23,140 nucleotides of DNA from Rhizobiales bacterium UBA3584 (GCA_002375765.1 DFMV01000079.1:1-23140), one strand, 5' to 3'. Positions 1 through 5,649 are shown, numbered from the stretch's first letter. The notes: generated from the sequence alone by a model not told the origin. Numbers and translations are program-made.

Positions 1-76
1 CCAGCGATTGGGGGGTAGCTCATTGATCGAAACCGCCAACCCCACCTGGCGCGACCTCACCGAAACCCTGATCTAG
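1..76 (+). CDS. 3' end of an unidentified gene (partial)
   Basis: A reading frame enters from the left edge and stops at TAG 74-76. Its last residues read SSLIETANPTWRDLTETLI, and third positions are mostly C or G as in the clear genes of the window. I cannot name the protein from about 24 residues. A diverged copy of part of this sequence reappears at 365-399, next to the end of the reverse transcriptase gene. It could also be a chance open frame. Confidence 0.4.
   Translation, partial: QRLGGSSLIETANPTWRDLTETLI
22..56 (+). repeat. Diverged direct repeat DR-L (3' end of left gene)
   Basis: Matches 365-399 at 29 of 35 positions by my count, starting ATTGATCGAAA and ending GACC. It lies inside the last codons of the partial gene at 1-76. 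A possible boundary repeat of the acquired segment. Confidence 0.5.
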
Positions 77-114
77 CCCCGCTCAAAATCATCGCCCACG
101 CCGCGCCAACCCCG

Positions 115-153
115 CCATCGCTGTCCCGTGCCCGACACGAGACCCAGCAGCCT
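115..153. repeat. 39-bp intergenic repeat, copy 1
   Basis: The segment beginning CCATCGCTGTCCCGTG matches 245-283 with about four differences. Its core is an imperfect palindrome, CCCGTG-N5-CACGAG. Short palindromes of this kind are common between genes in Hyphomicrobiales; no coding function is evident. Confidence 0.7.
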
Positions 154-244
154 CCCAAAACCCCCGTCGCCCGCGGCATCCGCTCATGGACCCCGGCTTT
201 CGCCGGGGAAGCGAAGGCGATTGTATCGACCCTCTCGTCCCCCA

Positions 245-283
245 CCATCGCTGTCCCGTGCTCGACACGGGACCCAGCGGCTT
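245..283. repeat. 39-bp intergenic repeat, copy 2
   Basis: Second copy of the repeat at 115-153, in the same orientation. Here the core palindrome is perfect: TCCCGTG-N5-CACGGGA. Confidence 0.7.
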
Positions 284-364
284 CTCCCAGCCGCTCTAGC
301 CAATGGCATCCGCACATACACCTTGGTTTTCACTAGGACAGCGAGGGAGTAGTCGGAAAATCCA

Positions 365-399
365 ATTGATCGAAAGCGCCAAACTTAACTGGCGTGACC
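365..399 (+). repeat. Diverged direct repeat DR-R beside the retron
   Basis: Second copy of the 22-56 sequence, five bases outside the reverse transcriptase stop codon. The homologous frame still reads LIESAKLNWRD against LIETANPTWRD, so it looks like a decayed gene end, not a random match. Confidence 0.5.
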
Positions 400-403
400 G
401 GCA

Positions 404-1330
404 TCATCTGCCGCTCTTGGAATGCTTCTCAATTTGGCGGGCCTGCGCTTTGCGTCCAGCAATGCGATTGTCGATTTTCCGCTTTTCAATCGACGTCTTA
501 GCGTCACGCCTTTTTGCCAGCTCCACCCTCAGCTTTTTGAATTGTCTATTCGGCAAAAAGAGCTTGTTGTCACGAACAATGACGCCCGTAATGTCTGCGG
601 GCGCGTTGACCAGGCTGACTTCCTTGGATCGGCTCGTTCTAAATCCATTGTTCTTCAATACTTCTTTTATTCGCCAAACTAATTTTTTCGGGACCACTGC
701 ACCAGAGAGGGTAATATCGTCGGCGTAGATACTTAGAGTGCAACCGTATTCCCCGGCAAGCTGATAGATATCAGACCACATTCGCGCATTGCAGAAGTAT
801 GAAAGAATGGGACTGCATGGCGACCCTTGGGGTAAGCATCCATCAAACGTCACAATTTCCACCAGTATCGCCGCTACATCCGGGCTGCACTGTAACTTAT
901 CCCTAAAGAACCACGTTAAACGCTCTGCGGTGCAAGAAGGAAGAAACGCCTCTATATCGAGGAGCCAAAATGCCCTTGCACCAACGTGAACGGCGGCATT
1001 GTCGACGTATGACACGCCCTTTACGGAGCTAAATACGTATGGTGGCACCGTTATCATGCCAAGTAGCTTGGCCAAACGAGCTTGCAGACGCTTCAAGGCA
1101 GAGGGAGGCAGGCTAATGGGCCGGTAATTATCTGCCAGCTCTGGAGGAGGCGGCATCGCGAGCCAGGGAGCCTTGTCATCGTACTTAGGTTTGTACTTCA
1201 CCACATACTTAGGCTGGTTTTTCTCAAGGCTTTCAAGAAATCCAACTTCGGTGAAAAGTAACTCAGCAAGCCGCCGGCGGGTTCGCACCTTGTACAGGGC
1301 GCTATCGACAATCCGATGGCCAGGCCTCAT
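404..1330 (-). CDS. Retron-type reverse transcriptase
   Basis: A 308-residue RNA-directed DNA polymerase of the retron family, which would copy part of a structured RNA into msDNA. Seen in the sequence: YRPISLP (69-75), the retron-specific NAxxH motif as NAAVH (111-115), LDIEAFLPS with the first catalytic Asp (125), LPQGSPCSP (166-174), the catalytic IYADDITLS (201-209), and ITG (247-249) in place of the usual VTG. The C-terminus is Lys/Arg rich. Length is normal for retron RTs, and there is no fused domain. The ATG overlaps the stop of the upstream HTH gene (ATGA), so the two are translationally coupled. Base composition is clearly less GC-rich than the housekeeping genes, consistent with horizontal acquisition. 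Family assignment is firm; the partner logic of the system is inference. Confidence 0.93.
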   Translation of the reverse strand: MRPGHRIVDSALYKVRTRRRLAELLFTEVGFLESLEKNQPKYVVKYKPKYDDKAPWLAMPPPPELADNYRPISLPPSALKRLQARLAKLLGMITVPPYVFSSVKGVSYVDNAAVHVGARAFWLLDIEAFLPSCTAERLTWFFRDKLQCSPDVAAILVEIVTFDGCLPQGSPCSPILSYFCNARMWSDIYQLAGEYGCTLSIYADDITLSGAVVPKKLVWRIKEVLKNNGFRTSRSKEVSLVNAPADITGVIVRDNKLFLPNRQFKKLRVELAKRRDAKTSIEKRKIDNRIAGRKAQARQIEKHSKSGR

Positions 1331-1632
1331 CAGGCAGCATCCGCCTTAGACTTGTTTTCGATGAATTTTAGGATGTCTATCACCTTAGAAGCAATAGTTG
1401 TTCGCACCTTTTCACCACTCTTGGCAGCGTCTATTTGCTCTGAGAAAAACATTAGCGATGACACTGGAATGCCAAACTCGGATGAATACCTTTGGAGCAC
1501 CTCCAAGCTAGGCGCCTTCGATCCATTTTCGAGTTCAGAAATATAAGACTTAGATACTCCGATCTTTTCGGCAACCTCAAACTGTTTGAGATCGTGAAAA
1601 ACTCGAATAAGCCGTAATGCTTCCTGCAGCAT
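1330..1632 (-). CDS. Small XRE/Cro-type helix-turn-helix protein of the retron
   Basis: A 100-residue protein. Residues 5-60 form a classical XRE helix-turn-helix: LRLIRVFHDLKQFEVAEKIG, then GVSKSYISELENGSKAPSLEVL. A short helical tail follows. I chose the ATG at 1632 because AAAGGAAAGAG lies just upstream; the frame stays open to a GTG at 1689, but that would overlap the small gene before it. The gene starts 35 bases after the 53-aa ORF and its stop overlaps the RT start. Retrons whose accessory protein is a small HTH are a described class (type VI in the published retron classification, as I recall). Its role is not shown by sequence: transcriptional autoregulator, antitoxin-like partner or msDNA-binding protein are all possible. 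Low G+C like the RT. Confidence 0.88.
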   Translation of the reverse strand: MLQEALRLIRVFHDLKQFEVAEKIGVSKSYISELENGSKAPSLEVLQRYSSEFGIPVSSLMFFSEQIDAAKSGEKVRTTIASKVIDILKFIENKSKADAA

Positions 1633-1667
1633 GTTCTCTTTCCTTTCATAGAATTTGGGTTGGCGGT

Positions 1668-1829
1668 TTATCCCCCAGTGCAGAAGCACTCAAAGATAAA
1701 GCGAATAAGCCGATAGAGCGCGTATGCTGCCCTGATAATCGTCGTCAGGACCTTGGGGTTGCGCATCCGTTGCCAGATGCACCATCGCGTCCACCGCCGC
1801 CGTTGCTGTTGGTCTTCAGAAACACTCAT
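1668..1829 (-). CDS. 53-aa cationic/hydrophobic small protein of the retron (putative effector)
   Basis: A complete 53-codon frame, ATG at 1829 to TAA at 1668, preceded by an excellent Shine-Dalgarno AGAAGGAG six bases from the ATG. The N-terminal half is strongly basic and Trp-rich (QQQRRRWTRWCIWQR). Residues 27-50 are mainly hydrophobic and aromatic with three interspersed Arg (VLTTIIRAAYALYRLIRF), ending in a Cys-rich FECFCTGG. No known family recognised. It lies between the candidate retron RNA and the HTH gene, all on one strand, so it belongs to the retron transcript. Size and composition resemble membrane-active small toxins (inference). The Shine-Dalgarno is partly buried in a predicted stem (1838-1887). 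It is short enough that standard gene callers would miss it. Confidence 0.7.
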   Translation of the reverse strand: MSVSEDQQQRRRWTRWCIWQRMRNPKVLTTIIRAAYALYRLIRFIFECFCTGG

Positions 1830-1837
1830 GGTGTTCT

Positions 1838-1887
1838 CCTTCTGTTTGCCTAGAGGGGAAGTCCTCTAGGGTCGTCTCAAACAGAGG
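1838..1887 (-). promoter_or_regulatory. RNA structure burying the Shine-Dalgarno of the 53-aa ORF
   Basis: On the minus strand TCTGTTTG (1885-1878) pairs perfectly with CAAACAGA (1848-1841). It encloses a second perfect hairpin, CCTAGAGG-N6-CCTCTAGG (1870-1849). The CC at 1887-1886 can extend the outer stem onto the GG (1839-1838) of the ribosome-binding AAGGAG (1841-1836), with one bulged A. Translation of the small ORF would therefore depend on opening this structure. The pairings are read directly; the regulatory role is inferred. Confidence 0.6.
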
Positions 1888-2063
1888 TCGGAAACAGCAA
1901 CTTCACCTTCATTCTAGCCGCGATCAGTCGTTGATCGCGGCTGCTTCGCCCGTGTCGGTCCCCGTCCCACCGGGGCCTCTTGGGGGAAGTGATAGAGGGT
2001 CACCCCTCCACGGTCGGGATAATAGAGCCCGACCTTCAGATAACGACGTTCTTCCGTTAGACC
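1842..2063 (-). ncRNA. Candidate retron msr-msd RNA
   Basis: The region upstream of the retron genes holds no convincing gene but a series of strong hairpins (minus strand, 5' to 3'): TAACG-N9-CGTTA (2059-2041); GGTCGGG-N9-CCCGACC (2034-2012); TGGAGGG-GTGA-CCCTCTA (2010-1993, one G-U pair); CCCCG-N6-CGGGG (1975-1960); and a perfect 11-bp stem with a 5-base loop, AGCCGCGATCA / TGATCGCGGCT (1942-1916). The last two are enclosed by TCACTTC pairing with GAAGGTGA (one bulged G). Two or three small hairpins followed by a long-stem region is the usual msr-msd plan. I did not find an unambiguous a1/a2 end pairing or the branching G, so the ends are approximate. Confidence 0.6.
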
Positions 2064-2070
2064 GAGAATA

Positions 2071-2099
2071 CATATAGCGAGCAAAATTTGTTTTTTCAA
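2071..2099 (-). promoter_or_regulatory. Sigma70-type promoter of the retron
   Basis: TTGAAA (2099-2094) and TATATG (2076-2071) are separated by exactly 17 bases on the minus strand, in a local A/T-rich patch. A start near G2063 would begin the RNA just before the first hairpin. Confidence 0.6.
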
Positions 2100-2221
2100 G
2101 ATTAAAGTTCGCTCTTAGCGATTTTAATTCCTGGTCCTTTATCCCCGCCGCCCGCACCTCCCCTATCCTCTCCTGTCACCCTCCGCCCCGCCGGAGCCAG
2201 ACCTGACACGGAGACCAGCCC
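2100..2221. other. Short gene-less stretch between retron promoter and next gene
   Basis: It contains the right-hand junction between A/T-rich retron sequence and G/C-rich flank. No inverted repeat or integrase-type site is obvious. GGAG at 2211-2214 lies ahead of the ATG at 2222. Confidence 0.4.
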
Positions 2222-2701
2222 ATGCCCCGCCGCAAGACATCCACACCCGCCCCCGAAGCCTTTGCCGCGTTGATGGCGCGGCTGACGGCGGTTCAGGGCG
2301 CCATGGCCGCGCAGGGCAGGTCGCGCCCCACCCTTGAAGCGCCTGACGAGACCGCCCGTCTGGTCCGGGCCCTGTTGACCGATCTGCGGCGCTTTGCGAC
2401 CGGCCTCGGCCACAAGCGCGCCGTCCCTTCCCTGCCGAACGGGACGGTCAGGTTTTCAACCATTCTGCTGGTTCTGGGCGAAGCCGCTGCCCGCTTTGAA
2501 ACCCTCGGGCTCGAACACGACTTCCCCCAGTCCGATCCCCGCAGCCTCAAGGGCCGGCTCGATGCCGCCAACGGCGATATGGCCGCCATGCTCGTCGCCA
2601 CCGTGGCCAATATGAGCCGGCGGCGCGCCGGGCGATCGCCCACCGAACCGCCGCAGCAACCGGCCGCCTGGACAAAGCCATGGATCACGTCGGCCCGGTG
2701 A
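2222..2701 (+). CDS. Hypothetical protein, 159 aa
   Basis: A frame with the strong C/G third positions of the host. It starts at ATG 2222 after a GGAG. The protein is mostly predicted helical: a basic Pro-rich start (MPRRKTSTPAPEAF), an Arg/Leu-rich helix (ETARLVRALLTDLRRFATGL), a central VRFSTILLVLGEAAARF segment and an Arg/Pro-rich tail. There is no signal peptide, no convincing membrane segment and no domain I recognise. It stands alone beside the retron. A frame on the opposite strand (2293-2787) overlaps it, but its composition looks like a shadow. Confidence 0.55.
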   Translation: MPRRKTSTPAPEAFAALMARLTAVQGAMAAQGRSRPTLEAPDETARLVRALLTDLRRFATGLGHKRAVPSLPNGTVRFSTILLVLGEAAARFETLGLEHDFPQSDPRSLKGRLDAANGDMAAMLVATVANMSRRRAGRSPTEPPQQPAAWTKPWITSAR

Positions 2702-2973
2702 TAAAACTTATCCCCGCGCATCCCGCCCGCATTAGGCTCCTCGTCATGGGCTTGCATCGGGCGCGGATGCATACGAGCTTTCGGCAAGCCTGGTCCGGGT
2801 TCCTCGCGGGTCGCTGCGGGGAAGGCCCAAACGTCACAAGCGCCGGACGGCGTGAACCGGCCGCCTGATCTCTTTTGAGGCTGGCGCGATTTTGCTAACG
2901 CCGTCGTACTCCCGAAAGGGAGAGGGGATTGACCCTAGCCTTCTGAAGGGCGACTAAGCCAAAAACCCCGGTC

Positions 2974-3035
2974 ATGAACGGCGAAGCTGGCTTCGCTTAC
3001 TATCACAATCGGAAGAAGCTTGCTTCGCCGTTCAT
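2974..3035. repeat. 62-bp inverted repeat with 14-bp perfect arms
   Basis: ATGAACGGCGAAGC (2974-2987) is the exact reverse complement of 3022-3035. The inside contains further partial GCTTC/GAAGC complementarity. Not followed by a T-run, so not an obvious terminator. Confidence 0.7.
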
Positions 3036-3119
3036 CGCCCACACCATCCCCCGAGGCCCATGGCCGTCGGCCGCTGCCGCGCGTGCTGAAGACGACCCCC
3101 GCCTCTCCCTCCCCCAACC

Positions 3120-3255
3120 GTCATCCTCGGGCTTGACCCGGGGATCCGCGGGGCGGGGGAGCCGCTGAAGGAGTTATCGAGGATGGCATTGCGGGTTTCA
3201 CTGCTTCCGTCAGCGTGGCGGCGTTGCAGATCCTCGGGTCAAGCCCGAGGATGAC
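3120..3255. repeat. Paired inverted palindromic repeat (REP/BIME-like), copy A
   Basis: A unit at 3120-3149 (GTCATCCTCGGGCTTGACCC...) is repeated in inverted orientation at 3226-3255. The unit's core is a palindrome, ATCCTCGGG-N5-CCCGAGGAT. The same two-unit arrangement with similar spacing occurs at 22943-23082. Confidence 0.8.
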
Positions 3256-3336
3256 GCGCGGGAGCAAGAGGACACCGTCAGGCAACTTTCAAGCACTCTC
3301 CATCGTTCTCCCCCGAACACGAAAAGGAGTTTGCTC

Positions 3337-3846
3337 ATGTCCCACCACACCGAACAGGCCGATCAGCTTTCCCCCGCCGAGACCGAAGACAAGATCTGGA
3401 AGCTCGCCGACGACATAAAGATCTGCATGCTCACCACCTGGAGCGGGTCCGAGCAGCATTCCCGCCCGCTCACCGCGCATGTGGATCGTGACGCGCACGC
3501 GCTCTATTTCCTCGTCGACGAGGCTGGCCACAAGAACGAGGAGATCGAGAAATACCCCGAAGTGTCCTGCGCCTTCGTGGACAAGGGCTCCAACAATTAC
3601 GTGGTGATCGCGGGCGAAGCGAAAATCACCAATGACCGCGCCAGGATCGCCGAAATCTTCTCCAGTTTCGCAAAGGCCTGGTGGGACGACGAAAACGACC
3701 CCGCCATCCGGCTCCTCACGGTCTCCCCCTCGCGCGGCGAGCTCTGGGACGGCCCCGGCAGCGCCGTCGCCAAGGCCAAACTGGCTCTTGCCGCTGCCAC
3801 CGGCGGCGATATCGACATGGGCGAAACCGGGAAAACCAGTATGTAA
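3337..3846 (+). CDS. Pyridoxamine 5'-phosphate oxidase-fold protein (general stress protein 26-like)
   Basis: A 169-residue split-barrel flavin-binding-fold protein. Features matching the family are the N-terminal helix with KIWKLADDIKICMLTTW, SRPLTAHVDRDAHALYFLVD (about residues 43-62), a KYPEVSCAFVDKGSNNYVVIAGEA strand pair, and the C-terminal ELWDGPGS turn. Such proteins bind FMN or related cofactors and are often stress-induced; the substrate is unknown. I place the start at ATG 3337, eight bases after AAAAGGAG; a TTG at 3331 would add two residues. It is a single-gene unit with repeats on its left. Confidence 0.85.
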   Translation: MSHHTEQADQLSPAETEDKIWKLADDIKICMLTTWSGSEQHSRPLTAHVDRDAHALYFLVDEAGHKNEEIEKYPEVSCAFVDKGSNNYVVIAGEAKITNDRARIAEIFSSFAKAWWDDENDPAIRLLTVSPSRGELWDGPGSAVAKAKLALAAATGGDIDMGETGKTSM

Positions 3847-4041
3847 TGGACGAGTCGCCCAAGCGAGCTACGCTCGCGGGCTGGGGCCAACATTTTGGCC
3901 GCCCCGTCGGAGCGGTGCGCGCCGTGAGACATATGAAACTCAAGCTAAACACCCCATTCAGCAACGGTTCAGCCAGACTGCGCTTTAGTGTCATCAAGGC
4001 AGACGAGAACTCTGCCAGCAACACACGATGGGAGAAGCGTT
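3847..4041. other. Intergenic region with two small hairpins
   Basis: It contains GCGAGC-TAC-GCTCGC (3863-3877) and GGCCAA-CATT-TTGGCC (3885-3900). Neither is followed by a clear T-run, so termination is uncertain. GGGAG at 4030-4034 serves the next gene. Confidence 0.4.
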
Positions 4042-4506
4042 ATGGCTCTCGGAAAAACAGCAATAAAGGGCGGCATCGCCGCTCTTATGGTCGCGATGAT
4101 GACCGCAGGCGCGTTTGCCTGGGAAGCCTACGCGACAAGCCCGCTCAACGTGCGCTCGGGTCCGGGCACGCAGTTCAACGTGGTCACCACCCTCCAGCGC
4201 CACCAGGTCGTCGACGTGCAATACTGCCGCTCGGGCTGGTGCTTTCTCGATACGGGCCGCTATGGCCGCACCGGCTGGGCAAGCCAGAACTATCTGCGCG
4301 AAGTCGGAAACTGGCAGCCGCCGCGGCCAAACCCGCCCTCCTGGCAGCCCCCGCGCCCGCATCCGCCCAGCTGGAACCCCTACCCGCCGCGCCCGCCGCA
4401 TTGGGGCTATCCGCGGCCCCCGCACTGGAACCCGGGCCCTCCCCCGCGTCCCCACAGCCAGGTGTGCTTTAACGGCCCCAACGGCTACTTCTGCATCGGC
4501 AACTGA
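4042..4506 (+). CDS. Secreted bacterial SH3-domain protein with Pro/Trp-rich tail
   Basis: A 154-residue exported protein. Residues 1-26 are a signal peptide (basic MALGKTAIKGG, hydrophobic core, AFA cleavage site before W27). Residues 27-85 are an SH3b domain with the typical LNVRSGPGTQFNVV and GRTGWASQNYL. From about 90 to 138 the chain is made of PPRPNPPSW, PPRPHPPSW, YPPRPPHW, YPRPPHW units, followed by a CFNGPNGYFC end. Cysteines in YCRSGWC and the C-terminal pair could form disulfides. SH3b domains often bind cell-wall peptides; the tail may span or bind envelope material (inference). I chose ATG 4042 over 3988 because it has the Shine-Dalgarno and begins the signal peptide. A terminator follows. 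Confidence 0.85.
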   Translation: MALGKTAIKGGIAALMVAMMTAGAFAWEAYATSPLNVRSGPGTQFNVVTTLQRHQVVDVQYCRSGWCFLDTGRYGRTGWASQNYLREVGNWQPPRPNPPSWQPPRPHPPSWNPYPPRPPHWGYPRPPHWNPGPPPRPHSQVCFNGPNGYFCIGN

Positions 4507-4514
4507 CCGAACAG

Positions 4515-4553
4515 ACAAGGCCGGAGCGTTCTGCTCCGGCCTTGTTGATTTTT
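4515..4553 (+). terminator. Rho-independent terminator after the SH3 gene
   Basis: A perfect 13-bp stem, ACAAGGCCGGAGC with its complement around a 5-base loop, followed by TGATTTTT. Confidence 0.9.
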
Positions 4554-4608
4554 CCCCGCTCAAATCCGATATGCTAGGCTTCTAGTCGTCGTATCGCGGA
4601 CCTATCCG

Positions 4609-4824
4609 ATGAAATCCTACGTCAAGCTCGCTTCCGGTCTCATGCTGTCCGGTATCGGTGCCGTCGCCCTTGAACGGGCCATCGCCGGCGGAATGGCCAG
4701 CGGCAATATCCACCTCCCCGCCGGAACCGGCGGTCTGGTATCCGTCCTGGCGCTGACGCCCCTGGCCCTCATCGCCGCCGGCGTTCTGGTCTATATCGGA
4801 GGCGCGGTGCTGGGGTTGAAGTAA
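4609..4824 (+). CDS. Small hypothetical membrane protein, 71 aa
   Basis: Two hydrophobic segments, about residues 6-27 (LASGLMLSGIGAVALERAIAG) and 43-68 (LVSVLALTPLALIAAGVLVYI), predict a small inner-membrane protein. Family not recognised. It ends three bases before the convergent gene at 4827. The region upstream carries TATGCTAGGCTT (4570-4581), also found ahead of the small membrane gene at 5424. The Shine-Dalgarno is weak, so the start is less certain. Confidence 0.6.
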   Translation: MKSYVKLASGLMLSGIGAVALERAIAGGMASGNIHLPAGTGGLVSVLALTPLALIAAGVLVYIGGAVLGLK

Positions 4825-4826
4825 AC

Positions 4827-5270
4827 CTAAGTGGTCCGCAGCCGTTCGGCATCCAATCCGCGCGCGGCCAGCCGCGATCTAAGGCTGCGGCGCATGAAAA
4901 CGGTAACGCCGTAGAGCGCCGCCCCGCCCACTGCCAGCGCCAGAACGAACGCCCGCATCCCGCCCGCTTCGATGCCGAACCCCAGCGCCACGAAAAACAC
5001 CGCCATCCCGCCAATGGTCGCCAGATAAAACCGCCTGTCGCTCTCGGCCCGCACCTCGCGCCCCGCGCTCAGCACAGCCTCCCGCCGCTCGATGTCACTC
5101 ATCGCCGAAAGTGGCTCGGGCAGCCCCTCGCGCTCGAGACTGGCCAGATACGCCTCGGCCCGCTCGCTGATCCGCGTTTCGACCCGCTGCGCATTCCACT
5201 TCGCCAGCATCAGGTTGCCGATAATGGTAATCGCCGCCAGTCCCAGCGCCGCATAGAGCACGATAGCCAA
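4827..5270 (-). CDS. Hypothetical membrane protein, 147 aa
   Basis: Three predicted membrane segments: an N-terminal one (about 3-22, VLYAALGLAAITIIGNLML) and a pair at about 84-101 and 106-126. Between them lies a charged helical stretch (residues 27-78) rich in Glu and Arg that could form a coiled coil. The C-terminus is Arg-rich. No family recognised. It is transcribed alone on the minus strand between two small plus-strand membrane genes. Confidence 0.65.
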   Translation of the reverse strand: MAIVLYAALGLAAITIIGNLMLAKWNAQRVETRISERAEAYLASLEREGLPEPLSAMSDIERREAVLSAGREVRAESDRRFYLATIGGMAVFFVALGFGIEAGGMRAFVLALAVGGAALYGVTVFMRRSLRSRLAARGLDAERLRTT

Positions 5271-5423
5271 ACCGCTTGCCTCCGCATTGGTGTTGCAGTC
5301 TCAACATGGCCATTGCACAAGGTTCCCGCAAGTTCTCCTCGTCAGATCATCTTATGCTAGGCTTGTTCACTCTGGGGTCAGGAACGATCCCGTATCATGG
5401 TAGGTCATCCTAGGAGCCAGTCC

Positions 5424-5633
5424 ATGAAACTATCCCGCTGGGGCATCGCCTTCATTCAGCTCGGAGCCTTGCTCCTCGCCATCGGCCTTTTGCCTCTGGG
5501 CGTCATGGCAACGCTGTTCCCCGGTGCATCCGCCCTCGTTCCGGTCCTGCTCAGCCTCTCGGTCGCCCCGCTCGGCGGCCTGTGCCTGCTCGCCGGTCTG
5601 GTGATGTGGGGGATCGGCACACTGAGGCGATAG
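5424..5633 (+). CDS. Small hypothetical membrane protein, 69 aa
   Basis: Begins MKLSRWGIAF with TAGGAG eight bases upstream of the ATG at 5424; an earlier in-frame ATG at 5397 lacks such a site. Two hydrophobic helices (about 7-30 and 40-64) joined by a short Pro/Gly turn. No domain recognised. The TATGCTAGGCTT motif at 5353-5364 resembles the one ahead of the gene at 4609, so the two may share a promoter type. Confidence 0.6.
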   Translation: MKLSRWGIAFIQLGALLLAIGLLPLGVMATLFPGASALVPVLLSLSVAPLGGLCLLAGLVMWGIGTLRR

Positions 5634-5649
5634 CGAAGCGCAAGACAAA

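Larger units (their letters stand above)
77..403. other. Gene-less repeat region left of the retron
   Basis: I see no convincing gene here. It holds two copies of a 39-bp repeat, a CCCCGGC-TTTC-GCCGGGG hairpin (191-208), and a diverged copy of the left gene's 3' end (365-399). The reverse transcriptase gene ends at 404 on the minus strand; no clear Rho-independent terminator follows it. Confidence 0.6.
2702..3336. other. Gene-less repeat-rich stretch
   Basis: No supported gene. It holds a CTCCC-GAAA-GGGAG hairpin (2909-2922), a large inverted repeat (2974-3035) and a pair of inverted palindromic repeats (3120-3255), then the leader of the gene at 3337 with a Shine-Dalgarno at 3322-3329. Confidence 0.6.

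Noticed and set aside
303..728. A 141-codon plus-strand frame
   Set aside because: Mostly antisense to the reverse transcriptase. Only its first part carries the decayed gene-end similarity noted as a direct repeat.
1330..1689. The longer 119-codon version of the HTH gene
   Set aside because: Its GTG start overlaps the end of the 53-aa gene and has no ribosome site; the ATG at 1632 has one and begins the conserved domain.
1916..1942. The 11-bp hairpin as a Rho-independent terminator
   Set aside because: No T-run follows on either strand, and it lies within a series of other hairpins upstream of genes on the same strand.
1924..2157. A 77-codon minus-strand frame over the candidate retron RNA
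   Set aside because: It begins upstream of the promoter, has no ribosome site, and runs through all the hairpins; the RNA explanation is better.
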